Positions 7,090 through 15,610 of a stretch of 64,000 nucleotides of DNA are shown here, one piece after another. The position numbers and the translations under genes are program-made. Each line of letters begins with the position of its first letter. Position 1 is the stretch's first letter. The notes below the pieces were generated by a model. The model searched no databases, was not told where the DNA came from, and saw nothing but the letters and a program-made list of their open reading frames with translations. The stretch is from Oceanobacter antarcticus (lineage in GTDB: Bacteria; Pseudomonadota; Gammaproteobacteria; Pseudomonadales; Oceanobacteraceae), in assembly GCF_044962685.1 (NCBI RefSeq), contig NZ_JBBKTX010000016.1:62001-126000 (forward strand), written 5' to 3'.

Positions 7090-10074
7090 ATGAAACCGAC
7101 ACGAGTGTTGCTTACTGCAGCGTCAACGCTTTTCGTTTCTCAAGTGATGGCTGGTGAAGCCGTGTTTTATATCACCGAAGACGGTGCATCCATGCGTGAT
7201 GTAGCAGTCAGTGTTGATGGTCAAAAGCAATTGATCGGTAAAACCGGTTTTGTCAGTTTCGATATCAACAGCGGCACTCACAAAGTTGAATTGTCCAAAT
7301 ATGGTGAATGGCTGGGTGACTTTGAGTTCAATACCGATAGCGGCGATCAGAATGCCGAAATCCAAGTAGATGTGCTGGGTGGCGAAGCCCTCGAAGACGT
7401 ACTCGTTTACACGCCGGGCCAGGATGAAACTCCGGCGTTGGGGCAGATTTCCGGTTATCTGCAATCGGAAGAAACTGGTGGCGCAGTGACTGGCGCAAGC
7501 ATCTCGCTGGTTGGCACCGACTTGGCGGTTGTCACCGATGAAGATGGTTTCTTCTCTTTTGAACTGCCACGTGGCAACTACGATGTCGCTATTGCCCACC
7601 CGAACTATGGTCAGCAGACCGTCAGTGGTGTGCGCGTGATGGCCAACGTCAACACCGGCGTTAATCTGACGCTGGGGATGTCTGGCAACGGTGTGATCGA
7701 AGAAGTGGTTGCGGTGGGTTCCTACATTCCATCGACGGCAACAGCTCAAGAGCGTGATTCATCAGCCGTGCTCGATTCCATTGGCTCAGAGCAAATGGCT
7801 CGCTTTGGTGATTCAAGTGCAGCATCTGCCCTCAAGCGCGTTGCGGGTGTCGCCGTTGCTGGCGGCCAGTTTGCTATTATTCGTGGTATGGCTGGTCGTT
7901 ACATTTCTTCCACATTGAACGGTAGCCTGATGCCAAGTACCGATCCAATGCGTCGTGACGTGCCGCTGGACTTGTTCCCGGCTTCGGTATTGGGCGGTAT
8001 TGATATTCAGAAGAGCTTTACACCAGACCTGCCTGGCGATTCAACTGGCGGTGCAATTCGCATGACCACTAAGGGCATGCCCGAATTCACTGGTGGCAAG
8101 GCAAGTGTCAAGCTGGGTATGAACTCCCGTACAACTTTCAGTGACGTTAACAGCTACGAAGGCGGTGGTACTGATTTTCTGGGTGTTGACGATGGCACCC
8201 GTGAGCAGCCGTCTTACGCCGACAGCTTCACCGATGGTGGCTACAACGTACCTACCTTTATTACAACGGATGAGCGTATCCAGTTGACACAGTCTTTTGA
8301 TCATCAATATGGCGTTCAGCAGGTGCAAGCGAAACCAGAGCGTGGCTTCGCTGTATCCTATGGACATGTTGCTGAAGGGAATGACGCAACTCGCGGGATG
8401 TATGGTGCATTCAGCTACGGCGATGAGTGGACTGCACGTCACGATGCGGAAGTGAACGACCTGAGTGAAGTCGGCACTTATGAGCGTACCAAGCGTAATA
8501 TCGATCTGGCAGGTTACTTTTATTACGGCATTGAGAATGCAAACTTGTTGCTTGAAAGCAAAACCGTTTTGCTGCGCAAGACTGACGATACGACCAAAGT
8601 GAGCCAGATCGTTGACGAAGGCAAGGATCAGGAGCTGAAATCAACCCTGTTGCAGTGGGTTGAGCGCCAGTATCTGGGACAGCAATTTTCCGGTACGCAT
8701 TACTTTAACCTACTGGGTGATGATACGGTTCAGTGGCGTGCAGGTATTGCCCAGACTTCTCGGTATGAACCAGATCGCCGTAGTTATACCTACGGTCGTG
8801 CAACGGGTACCAATAACGATTTTGCCTTCCAGGGAACGGTTGAACGTCGTTACTCTGATCTGACTGAAACAACGGTTGATCTTGGTTCCGATATCACCAG
8901 TGAAATCATGCTGAACGATCTTATGCTGAAAGCCAAAGTGGGTTTCAGTTACACCACCAAAAGCCGGGATGTTGAACTGGCGCGATATGCGAATCGTACC
9001 GTCAATGGTAGCGCCGTTGATGCCACAGCAAGCCTGGATGATATCTTCAGCGATGCAAATGTTGATGATGGCGTAGTGACTTTTACGGGCACGACAGCTT
9101 CTACCGATAGCTATAATGCGGATGAAGACACTGTGGCGCTGTATGCCTCGGGCGAGCTGGATATGGATACCCTGTCCGTACTGGCAGGTCTGCGTTATGA
9201 AAGTATTTCTCAGGAACTCCGCTATCCGAACTCTGCCGACTCCTCCAATACGCTGGATGAAAGTTATGTGTTACCGGCGTTGTCTGCCAACTGGCGGGCA
9301 ACGGAAGAAGCGCAACTTCGAGCCAGTATTACCCAAACAATCTCTCGTCCAGGTATTACTGAACGTTCAGAGTCTATTCAATATGATCCTGAAACCGATA
9401 AGCCGATGACCGGTAATCCCGATCTGGAAATTTCGGATATTACCAACCTGGATCTGCGTGGCGAATACTATTTTTCGGAAGAAGAAAGCGTCACCGTTGC
9501 CTTGTTTTATAAGGATGTAACCAACCCTATTGAGCGCTCAGTGGTTGATGGCGATGGCAGTGCGGCAACCGGTTACACCTATAATAATGTGCCTAGCGCA
9601 GAACTCTCCGGCCTTGAAATGGACTTCCGCATCAATGTACTGGAAACGGATCTCTGGAGTGGCTTTGTTTCTGGCAACTTCGCTTATGTAGATTCTAATG
9701 TTGATTTGTCCGGTTCCGAAGCAGAGCGCCTCGAAGGTACTTCGTCTCGGGAATTACAGGGGCAATCAAAATATCTCGGAAATCTGCAATTTGGTATTGA
9801 CGAGCTGTCGACCGGTCAATCCCTGACTCTTCTGGTTAACTATTTTGACGATCGCATTTATGCGACCAGTCGTGGCGAGCTGGCGCCGATCATAGAAGAC
9901 GGTCGTACCACCTTTGACATTGTGTATCGCTACGATGTCAGCGAAACCTTGGCTGTCAAAGCTAAGGTTGCCAACATCACTGATGAAGCCGTGACGTATT
10001 CACGAAATGGCACGGCAATCGAAAGCTATTACGTTGGTACCGACTTTAATGCTTCCGTCGAGTATCAATTCTGA
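7090..10074 (+). CDS. TonB-dependent outer-membrane receptor with N-terminal regulatory-like domains
   Basis: A 994-residue outer-membrane receptor. A signal peptide (cut about Ala21) is followed by two beta-sandwich segments, the second (about residues 115-195) of the carboxypeptidase-regulatory type with G-Q-I-S-G-Y-L and G-F-F-S-F-E-L-P-R-G, then the plug (V-P-L-D-L-F-P and G-G-A-I-R-M-T) and a beta-barrel ending in the typical terminal Phe. This class imports ligands too large for porins, often glycans or organic compounds, powered by TonB-ExbBD. The ATG with AGGGGGC upstream and the signal peptide fix the start. The next genes encode a surface lipoprotein and a complete TonB system, and a Pho-box-like repeat precedes it. 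The substrate is unknown. Confidence 0.9.
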   Translation: MKPTRVLLTAASTLFVSQVMAGEAVFYITEDGASMRDVAVSVDGQKQLIGKTGFVSFDINSGTHKVELSKYGEWLGDFEFNTDSGDQNAEIQVDVLGGEALEDVLVYTPGQDETPALGQISGYLQSEETGGAVTGASISLVGTDLAVVTDEDGFFSFELPRGNYDVAIAHPNYGQQTVSGVRVMANVNTGVNLTLGMSGNGVIEEVVAVGSYIPSTATAQERDSSAVLDSIGSEQMARFGDSSAASALKRVAGVAVAGGQFAIIRGMAGRYISSTLNGSLMPSTDPMRRDVPLDLFPASVLGGIDIQKSFTPDLPGDSTGGAIRMTTKGMPEFTGGKASVKLGMNSRTTFSDVNSYEGGGTDFLGVDDGTREQPSYADSFTDGGYNVPTFITTDERIQLTQSFDHQYGVQQVQAKPERGFAVSYGHVAEGNDATRGMYGAFSYGDEWTARHDAEVNDLSEVGTYERTKRNIDLAGYFYYGIENANLLLESKTVLLRKTDDTTKVSQIVDEGKDQELKSTLLQWVERQYLGQQFSGTHYFNLLGDDTVQWRAGIAQTSRYEPDRRSYTYGRATGTNNDFAFQGTVERRYSDLTETTVDLGSDITSEIMLNDLMLKAKVGFSYTTKSRDVELARYANRTVNGSAVDATASLDDIFSDANVDDGVVTFTGTTASTDSYNADEDTVALYASGELDMDTLSVLAGLRYESISQELRYPNSADSSNTLDESYVLPALSANWRATEEAQLRASITQTISRPGITERSESIQYDPETDKPMTGNPDLEISDITNLDLRGEYYFSEEESVTVALFYKDVTNPIERSVVDGDGSAATGYTYNNVPSAELSGLEMDFRINVLETDLWSGFVSGNFAYVDSNVDLSGSEAERLEGTSSRELQGQSKYLGNLQFGIDELSTGQSLTLLVNYFDDRIYATSRGELAPIIEDGRTTFDIVYRYDVSETLAVKAKVANITDEAVTYSRNGTAIESYYVGTDFNASVEYQF

Positions 10075-10095
10075 TTTTTGTAATCGTAGTGACAT

Positions 10096-10123
10096 GAAAG
10101 TGCACGAGACTTTGTGCACTTTC
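10096..10123 (+). other. Intergenic mRNA hairpin between receptor and lipoprotein genes
   Basis: GAAAGTGCAC and GTGCACTTTC form a perfect ten-base stem with an eight-base loop in the short gap between the two genes. There is no T-run, so it is unlikely to terminate fully; it may protect or process the mRNA and set unequal levels of the two proteins. Confidence 0.5.
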
Positions 10124-10156
10124 TAAAGCAATCGTTCTTAAATTGAGGAAGATAGA

Positions 10157-11629
10157 ATGAATCTGAATAAAAATTACCTGGCAGTTGCTATTGTGGCAGC
10201 GACACTGGTTGGTTGTGGTAGCGATAGTGATAGTAACAACGATGACACTCCTGTGACTGGGACACCAACGTTCCTGGAATGTAACACCTCCGGTGATCAG
10301 TGTGTTGTTACTGGTACCATCAACGAAGACTTCACCATGACTGCGGATGTTCAGTATGTTCTGGACGGTCTGGTACGTGTTGGTCGTGGTAATACCTCTT
10401 TCACTGCAGCGTCTGATGTCACTGCAGCTCAGGCTGATGGTGTCACTCTGACCATTGAGCCAGGAACCGACGTTCGCGGTGCTGACGATGGCGTTCTGAT
10501 TGTGACTCGTGGTAACAAGCTGATGGCTGAAGGTACCAAGGACGCACCGATCACTTTCAGCTCTTTGACTGACGAAAACTTCGACGGCCTGGGAGAGTGG
10601 GGTGGTGTGATCATCCAGGGTTTGGCCCCTCAGTATGGTCAGGGTGGCACAGGGGCTTGTTTTGCTGACGGACCTGATGACACTACCGTTTATGACGAAA
10701 CAGCCGTATGTAACGTACAGGGTGAAGGCGGCGACGGTGTTGGTTACTACGGTGGTAATATTCCAGCTGACAACAGCGGTGTGCTGAAATACGTTCGTAT
10801 TGCTGAAGCCGGTAAAGTTGCTGGTCCAAACAATGAAGTGAACGGTCTGACCCTGATGGGTGTTGGCCACGGTACTACTATCGATTACGTACAGGTTCAC
10901 AACAACCTGGATGACGGTATCGAGTGGTTCGGTGGTACTGTCAACGTGACTCACGTAGTATTGACGGGTAACGACGACGACGATATCGATTTTGATACTG
11001 GCTACAAAGGCAACATTCAGTTCGCTATCGTGCGCAAAAACCCTGATCTGACTACTCCTAGCGGTTCTAACGATCCACGTGGTATCGAAGCCAACTCCTC
11101 CGATGAAGAGTACGTTCCTGAGACTGAAGGCGCTCTGGCCAACGTCACTCTGGTAGGTGCCAAAGTGACTGCTGGACAATACGGTATGCGTTTGCGTGGT
11201 GCTCTGACGACTCGTATCTACAACACTGCAGTTGTGAACTGGGAATCTTGTGTACGCGTAGATGACGCAGCGACGGGTACTGATGCTGGTACTATTGACA
11301 GCAACGTCACTCTGGTTAACGTTATCGGCGATTGTGCTCCAGATGGCTTCTACACCAAGCGCGCTGCTGATTCTGAAGTTGGGGTTGTTGGTGCTGTTGC
11401 CATTGACCTGACGGATGCGGCGGCTCTGACGGATACGACTGAGTATACTGTCAGCTCTTGGGAGCCTGTTGATAACGGTTCGGGCTTCGCTTTTGAAAAC
11501 ACCAACTATGTTGGCGCGGTTGCCCCTGGCACTGCTGCTGCTGATGCATGGTGGGCTGGCTGGGTAATCGATGGTTCTTTGGATGGCATTGCTGATCAGG
11601 ATGCTCCAGAAACGACTTTTGCTGAGTAA
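10157..11629 (+). CDS. Surface lipoprotein, probable beta-helix, partner of the TonB receptor
   Basis: A 490-residue lipoprotein with a lipobox ending L-V-G-C (Cys20) and Gly at +2, which favours outer-membrane sorting. A Ser/Asp/Asn-rich linker precedes a repetitive body with G-E-W-G-G-V-I-I-Q-G, D-D-G-I-E-W-F-G-G-T-V-N and the acidic run D-D-D-D-I-D-F-D-T-G-Y, suggesting a right-handed parallel beta-helix with metal-binding turns. About seven extracytoplasmic cysteines in close pairs suggest disulfides. Similar proteins exist in Bacteroidetes and marine Proteobacteria without known function. GAGGAA precedes the ATG, and it likely shares the receptor's transcript. A ligand-capturing role comparable to SusD is inference. 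Confidence 0.75.
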   Translation: MNLNKNYLAVAIVAATLVGCGSDSDSNNDDTPVTGTPTFLECNTSGDQCVVTGTINEDFTMTADVQYVLDGLVRVGRGNTSFTAASDVTAAQADGVTLTIEPGTDVRGADDGVLIVTRGNKLMAEGTKDAPITFSSLTDENFDGLGEWGGVIIQGLAPQYGQGGTGACFADGPDDTTVYDETAVCNVQGEGGDGVGYYGGNIPADNSGVLKYVRIAEAGKVAGPNNEVNGLTLMGVGHGTTIDYVQVHNNLDDGIEWFGGTVNVTHVVLTGNDDDDIDFDTGYKGNIQFAIVRKNPDLTTPSGSNDPRGIEANSSDEEYVPETEGALANVTLVGAKVTAGQYGMRLRGALTTRIYNTAVVNWESCVRVDDAATGTDAGTIDSNVTLVNVIGDCAPDGFYTKRAADSEVGVVGAVAIDLTDAAALTDTTEYTVSSWEPVDNGSGFAFENTNYVGAVAPGTAAADAWWAGWVIDGSLDGIADQDAPETTFAE

Positions 11630-11642
11630 TTAAATGGAACAG

Positions 11643-11703
11643 CCCCTTTGAATAAGAAGGGGTGAGTTTTCAAACAAAAACGGCGCCTTCGGGCGCCGTT
11701 TTT
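11643..11703 (+). terminator. Double-hairpin terminator after the lipoprotein gene
   Basis: A six-base stem (CCCCTT/AAGGGG) is followed by a very strong hairpin, a seven-base GC stem (CGGCGCC/GGCGCCG) with a TTCG tetraloop extended by A5/T5. It separates the receptor-lipoprotein unit from the TonB operon, which therefore needs its own promoter. Confidence 0.9.
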
Positions 11704-11782
11704 GTTGCTATTGCTAACGCGATTGTCATTTATGGATGTCATCATGACTATCTATAGCAAGTTGTGCCGCAGAGTGTGAGCG

Positions 11783-11804
11783 ATGTAACAGAAATGTCAT
11801 ATTG
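11783..11804 (+). promoter_or_regulatory. Candidate PhoB box upstream of the TonB-system operon
   Basis: ATGTAACAGAA is followed directly by ATGTCATATTG, so TGTAA and TGTCA cores lie exactly 11 bases apart with AT-rich tails. TAGTGT, six bases after the box, could be the -10, the same distance as in E. coli phoA. It lies about 80 bases before the DUF3450 gene. That a second independent promoter of the locus carries the same architecture strengthens the case; PhoB binding itself is inferred. Confidence 0.6.
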
Positions 11805-11880
11805 CTTGAGTAGTGTGCGCATTCAAATTGGGGAGTCTGTTTCTGTAACAGGCATCACGGAGTCTATACGGGTAATACAT

Positions 11881-12645
11881 ATGCCAATGCAACTGCGAAC
11901 TCGAAATATTCTGGCCGCAGCCATTCTCAGCGCCGGTGTTGTGCTTGGCGCAACTGCCGCCGATGTGAACACGGCGATCGATAAGGGTGTCAGCCGCGTT
12001 AATAGCGCACAGGCGTCTCAGCAAAAAATCGATTCTATCGATAACAGCATTCGTGCTGCGGAGCGCGAGTATCGCGGTGTTGTCAAGGAAGTAGACGGTT
12101 TGAAGGTCTACGTCGAACAGCTCGACAAGCAGCTTGCGGCTCAGGACAACGAGCTGGCTGGTATCGAAGACAGTATTGAAAAAGTAACCCTGGTCGAGCG
12201 GCAGATTACACCATTGATGCTGCGCATGATCGATTCCATTGATCAGTTTGTCAAAGTTGATGTGCCTTTTCTGGTCGACGAACGTTCCAAGCGCGTAGAA
12301 GGTCTCAAGGCGCTGATGGGTCGTTCTGATGTAACGGTTGCGGAAAAATACCGCAAGGTCATGGAAGCCTATCAGGCTGAAATTGACTATGGCCGTACCA
12401 TCGAGTCCTATCGTGGCACGCTGGATGGTCGCGAAGTGGATTTCTTGCGCGTTGGTCGTATTTCGCTGATGTATCAATCCCTTGATGGCAATGTTCTGGG
12501 TGTCTGGAACAGCGCTGCAAAACAGTGGGAAATGCTTGAGCCAGCCATGAAAAGCAAACTGATGGCGGGTATCCGTATTGCGCGTGAGCAAGCTGCGCCA
12601 GATCTGATCAAAGTACCTGTTGCTGCACCTCAGGAGGCCAAATAA
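11881..12645 (+). CDS. DUF3450 periplasmic coiled-coil protein of a TonB system
   Basis: A 254-residue exported protein: signal peptide ending A-T-A-A (cut about residue 26), then a long helical stretch with heptads rich in Gln, Asp and Glu (about 30-115). It fits DUF3450, found almost only as the first gene of TtpC-ExbB-ExbD-TonB operons in marine gammaproteobacteria; its molecular role is not known, but a periplasmic scaffold for the TonB complex is plausible. The frame is open further upstream, but the signal peptide fixes this ATG (a second ATG two codons on is possible). Its stop overlaps the next start by one base (TAATG). Confidence 0.8.
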   Translation: MPMQLRTRNILAAAILSAGVVLGATAADVNTAIDKGVSRVNSAQASQQKIDSIDNSIRAAEREYRGVVKEVDGLKVYVEQLDKQLAAQDNELAGIEDSIEKVTLVERQITPLMLRMIDSIDQFVKVDVPFLVDERSKRVEGLKALMGRSDVTVAEKYRKVMEAYQAEIDYGRTIESYRGTLDGREVDFLRVGRISLMYQSLDGNVLGVWNSAAKQWEMLEPAMKSKLMAGIRIAREQAAPDLIKVPVAAPQEAK

Positions 12646-14015
12646 TGAATTTCAAGGCAATCGTACTCTCTGCCGTTATGGCTCTGGGTGTTAACACTGC
12701 TGTTGCTGCCGAGGCGGTCTCTGTTGATTCCCTGCTGAACTTGGTAAAGCAAGGTCAGGCACGTGATAACAAGGAATTTCAGGAACGTCTCAAGCGTTTC
12801 AATTCCGACAAGGTTACCCAGGAAAAGATGCTGGCAGAGGCTCGACGTGAGCGTGACAATCTGCTGAAGGAAAGTGAAAGCAAGGAAAGTAAGTTCCAGA
12901 CTAACGAAACGACCGTGGCAGAAGCGCAAGAACGCCTGACTAATCGTATGGGTTCGTTGAAAGAACTGTTTGGTGTCTTGCAGCAGGTGGCGGGCGATAC
13001 CAAATCTGTGTTTGAAGGCTCTGTTGTCAGCTCTGAACTGCCAGGGCGTGATGTGTTTTTGCGTGATCTGATCATCACTGCTGGTTCTTCTTCCAAGTTG
13101 CCATCCATCGAACAACTTGAACAGTTGTGGTTCGAGATGCAGCGTGAAATGACTTATAGCGGTCGTATTTCCCAATACACTGCCGATGTGGTTGTACCGA
13201 CGGGTGAAACCACCCAAAAAGAAGTGATCCGTGTTGGTGGTTTTAACGTGGTATCTGATGGCAAGTACCTGAACTGGGATCTGGATTCAGGTCGTCTGGT
13301 TGAGCTGGACAAGCAACCGGGTGGGCGTTACACCGGCCCGGCTGCAGAGCTGGAAAGTGCTTCCGGTACGACGCTGACCAGTTTCTGGATTGACCCTTCC
13401 CGTGGTCAGTTGCTGAAAATTCTGGGTCAGTCACCTGAGCTGGGTGACCGTGTTGACCAGGGTGGTGTGGTTGGTTACATCATTATTGTTTTGGGTAGCA
13501 TTGGTATCTTGCTGGCGGTGTGGCGCATGCTGGTGCTGATCGCTGAAGGTAGCCGTATTCGCAAGCAGATGGCGTCTGATACGCCGCGTGAAGACAACGC
13601 TCTGGGCCGCGTGATGGCAGTATTCCAGGCCAACAAGGACGCTGACATTGAAACGCTGGAACTGCATCTGGGCGAAGCCATTTCTGCTGAAGTGCCGAAG
13701 CTGACGCGGGCCATTGGCTGGATCAAGATTATCTCGGTGGTTGCACCGCTGCTGGGCTTGCTGGGTACGGTAACCGGTATGATCGATGTGTTTGAAACCA
13801 TGTCCCTGTTTGGTACCGGTGATCCAAAATTGATGGCTGGTGGTATTTCCCAGGCATTGGTAACGACGGTTCTGGGTCTTGTTGCTGCGATTCCTTGTGT
13901 GTTTTTGCACACCCTCACCAACAACCGCAGTCGCGAGTTGATGATGATTCTGGAAGAGCGAGCGACGGGTATTCTGGCTCGCCAGTCTGAACAACAACAC
14001 GCTAAAGCGGCGTAA
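12645..14015 (+). CDS. TtpC-like MotA/TolQ/ExbB proton-channel protein with periplasmic N-domain
   Basis: A 456-residue ExbB/TolQ homologue with a long N-terminal extension. A cleavable signal (about 1-22) leads to a coiled-coil and beta-rich periplasmic region (to about 275). Three transmembrane segments follow, the second carrying V-A-P-L-L-G-L-L-G-T-V-T-G-M-I and the third G-G-I-S-Q-A-L-V-T-T, which form the proton channel. This architecture is that of TtpC, required in Vibrio TonB2 systems in addition to ExbB. It is translationally coupled to the DUF3450 gene and lies six bases from exbB. Confidence 0.88.
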   Translation: MNFKAIVLSAVMALGVNTAVAAEAVSVDSLLNLVKQGQARDNKEFQERLKRFNSDKVTQEKMLAEARRERDNLLKESESKESKFQTNETTVAEAQERLTNRMGSLKELFGVLQQVAGDTKSVFEGSVVSSELPGRDVFLRDLIITAGSSSKLPSIEQLEQLWFEMQREMTYSGRISQYTADVVVPTGETTQKEVIRVGGFNVVSDGKYLNWDLDSGRLVELDKQPGGRYTGPAAELESASGTTLTSFWIDPSRGQLLKILGQSPELGDRVDQGGVVGYIIIVLGSIGILLAVWRMLVLIAEGSRIRKQMASDTPREDNALGRVMAVFQANKDADIETLELHLGEAISAEVPKLTRAIGWIKIISVVAPLLGLLGTVTGMIDVFETMSLFGTGDPKLMAGGISQALVTTVLGLVAAIPCVFLHTLTNNRSRELMMILEERATGILARQSEQQHAKAA

Positions 14016-14020
14016 TCATC

Positions 14021-14542
14021 ATGTTTGGTGAACTGTACGAACCCGTTTATCTGTTCATGGAGCGTGGAGGCGATGTCCTCTACGCCATCTGTGGGCTGGT
14101 TTTTATTCTATGGTTGCTGGTTCTTGAGCGTGTTGGTTACTTTCTGTTCGTTTACCGCACGTCTGTAAAGACGGCATTGACCGAATGGGAGGCGCGTAAC
14201 GAACGTCGCTCCTGGACAGCGCATCAGATTCGTCAGGATCTGATTGGTCAGCTGTCTTTTGAACTCTCTGCCAATATGAGCACCATCAAGATGTTGATCG
14301 GCCTGGCACCGCTGTTCGGCTTGCTGGGTACTGTCAGTGGCATGATTGAGGTATTCGATGTTATGGCGTTCCTGGGTAATGGTAGTCCCAAGGCCATGGC
14401 ATCCGGTATCTCCAAGGCTACGATTCCGACCATGGCTGGTATGGTGGGTGCTATTACCGGTGTGTTTGCCCAGTCCTTGCTGGATCGCTATATCAAGCGT
14501 GAAAAGATCCGCATAGAAGACAAGCTGACCTTCGATCACTAA
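14021..14542 (+). CDS. exbB: ExbB-type biopolymer transport protein
   Basis: A 173-residue ExbB of the short TonB2 type, with three transmembrane helices (about 15-42, 90-118 and 125-150). The motif L-A-P-L-F-G-L-L-G-T-V-S-G-M-I in helix 2 and G-I-S-K-A-T-I-P-T in helix 3 are the conserved channel-lining parts of the proton-driven motor that energises TonB. It sits between the TtpC-like gene and exbD in one tightly spaced operon. Confidence 0.92.
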   Translation: MFGELYEPVYLFMERGGDVLYAICGLVFILWLLVLERVGYFLFVYRTSVKTALTEWEARNERRSWTAHQIRQDLIGQLSFELSANMSTIKMLIGLAPLFGLLGTVSGMIEVFDVMAFLGNGSPKAMASGISKATIPTMAGMVGAITGVFAQSLLDRYIKREKIRIEDKLTFDH

Positions 14543-14559
14543 TTCAAGAGAAGATTGCT

Positions 14560-14970
14560 ATGAGACGCGGTTTTTCAAATTTGACCCCACAGGCTGAAGA
14601 AGGCGAAATCGACATTACGCCGATGCTGGACGTAGTGTTTATCATGCTGATCTTTTTCATCGTGACGGCTTCCTTTGTCAAGGAATCCGGTATCGAAGTG
14701 AATCGTCCAGATGCCAGTACTTCGACCGCCAAGCCACGTGCGAATATCCTGATTGCCATCAATGATCTTGGAGAGATCTGGATTAACAAACGCCATGTCG
14801 ATGAAAGTCAGGTACGGGCCAACATCGAACGTATGCACGCCGAAAACCCGCAGGGAACGGTGGTGATTCAGGCAGACGAGGAAGCTAAAACCAAGCAGTT
14901 GGTCGCCGTTATGGATGCTGCACGGGCCGCTGGGGTATATGACGTATCTCTGGCAACAGAGGAGCGCTAG
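14560..14970 (+). CDS. exbD: ExbD-type biopolymer transport protein
   Basis: A 136-residue single-span protein: short cytoplasmic head, one transmembrane helix and a periplasmic domain. The helix begins I-T-P-M-L-D-V-V-F, where Asp is the residue that carries protons through the ExbB-ExbD motor. The periplasmic part follows the ExbD/TolR fold that contacts TonB. It is followed two bases later by the TonB gene. Confidence 0.92.
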   Translation: MRRGFSNLTPQAEEGEIDITPMLDVVFIMLIFFIVTASFVKESGIEVNRPDASTSTAKPRANILIAINDLGEIWINKRHVDESQVRANIERMHAENPQGTVVIQADEEAKTKQLVAVMDAARAAGVYDVSLATEER

Positions 14971-14972
14971 CT

Positions 14973-15599
14973 ATGTTCCCAACCCTGCTACGCTTTGGTG
15001 CAGCCCTGGCCGTTGCAGCGGTTGCGACCTTTGCCGTTTTCTGGATGATGCAGAGCCTGATCAGTACTGGTGGCTCTGTACTCAACGAGAATGATTTTGG
15101 CCGCATCGAAAGCTTCGTCATGAGCAAGCCGGACGATGAGGTTCGAACCAAGGAACGCAAACCGCAAAAGCCGCCGGTGGCTGCAAAAGAGCCACCCAAG
15201 CCTGATATGCCAAAACCCCAGGTTGCCAAGGCATCCGCTGAAGGATTTGATGTGGGCGGGTTTGATATGGGGGCTGAACTGAATGTCGATGCCGGTTTGT
15301 CTGGTGGTTCTGGCGATGGTGATTTTTTGCCAATCGTTAAAGTCGCTCCTAACTATCCGCGTCGCGCCGCCCAGAAAGGCATCGAAGGATACGTCGTCGT
15401 GGAATTTACGGTGACGAGTCTGGGAACCGTGGTTGACCCTGTCGTCATTGAAGCGGCTCCGCCAAACATTTTCGACCGTGAAGCGCTGTCTGCTGTGAAG
15501 AAATTCAAGTACAAGCCAAAAGTGGAAAATGGGAAACCGGTAGAGGTAAAAGGTGTCCGCAATATTATTCGCTTTGAACTTGAGAAAAACGGCAGATAA
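14973..15599 (+). CDS. TonB-family energy transducer (TonB2 type)
   Basis: A 208-residue TonB protein: N-terminal membrane anchor (about 7-28), a short Pro/Lys-rich stretch (about 60-90) spanning the periplasm, and a C-terminal domain (about 115-205) with A-P-N-Y-P-R-R-A and G-Y-V-V-V-E-F-T-V as in TonB C-terminal domains. The Pro/Lys linker is short compared with E. coli TonB, as in TonB2 proteins. As part of an operon next to a receptor, it probably serves that receptor, though use by others cannot be excluded. Confidence 0.9.
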   Translation: MFPTLLRFGAALAVAAVATFAVFWMMQSLISTGGSVLNENDFGRIESFVMSKPDDEVRTKERKPQKPPVAAKEPPKPDMPKPQVAKASAEGFDVGGFDMGAELNVDAGLSGGSGDGDFLPIVKVAPNYPRRAAQKGIEGYVVVEFTVTSLGTVVDPVVIEAAPPNIFDREALSAVKKFKYKPKVENGKPVEVKGVRNIIRFELEKNGR

Positions 15600-15610
15600 C
15601 CGGAGGTAGC

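Noticed and set aside
10046..11179. Long open frame (377 codons) antisense to the lipoprotein gene
   Set aside because: It is a by-product of the strong codon bias of the lipoprotein gene; no ribosome site, no recognisable domain, and the sense frame has a signal peptide and family motifs.
11724..11741. Two further TGTCA words upstream of the TonB operon
   Set aside because: They are 13 bases apart, not 11, so they do not form a regular Pho box; they might be an additional weak half-site.
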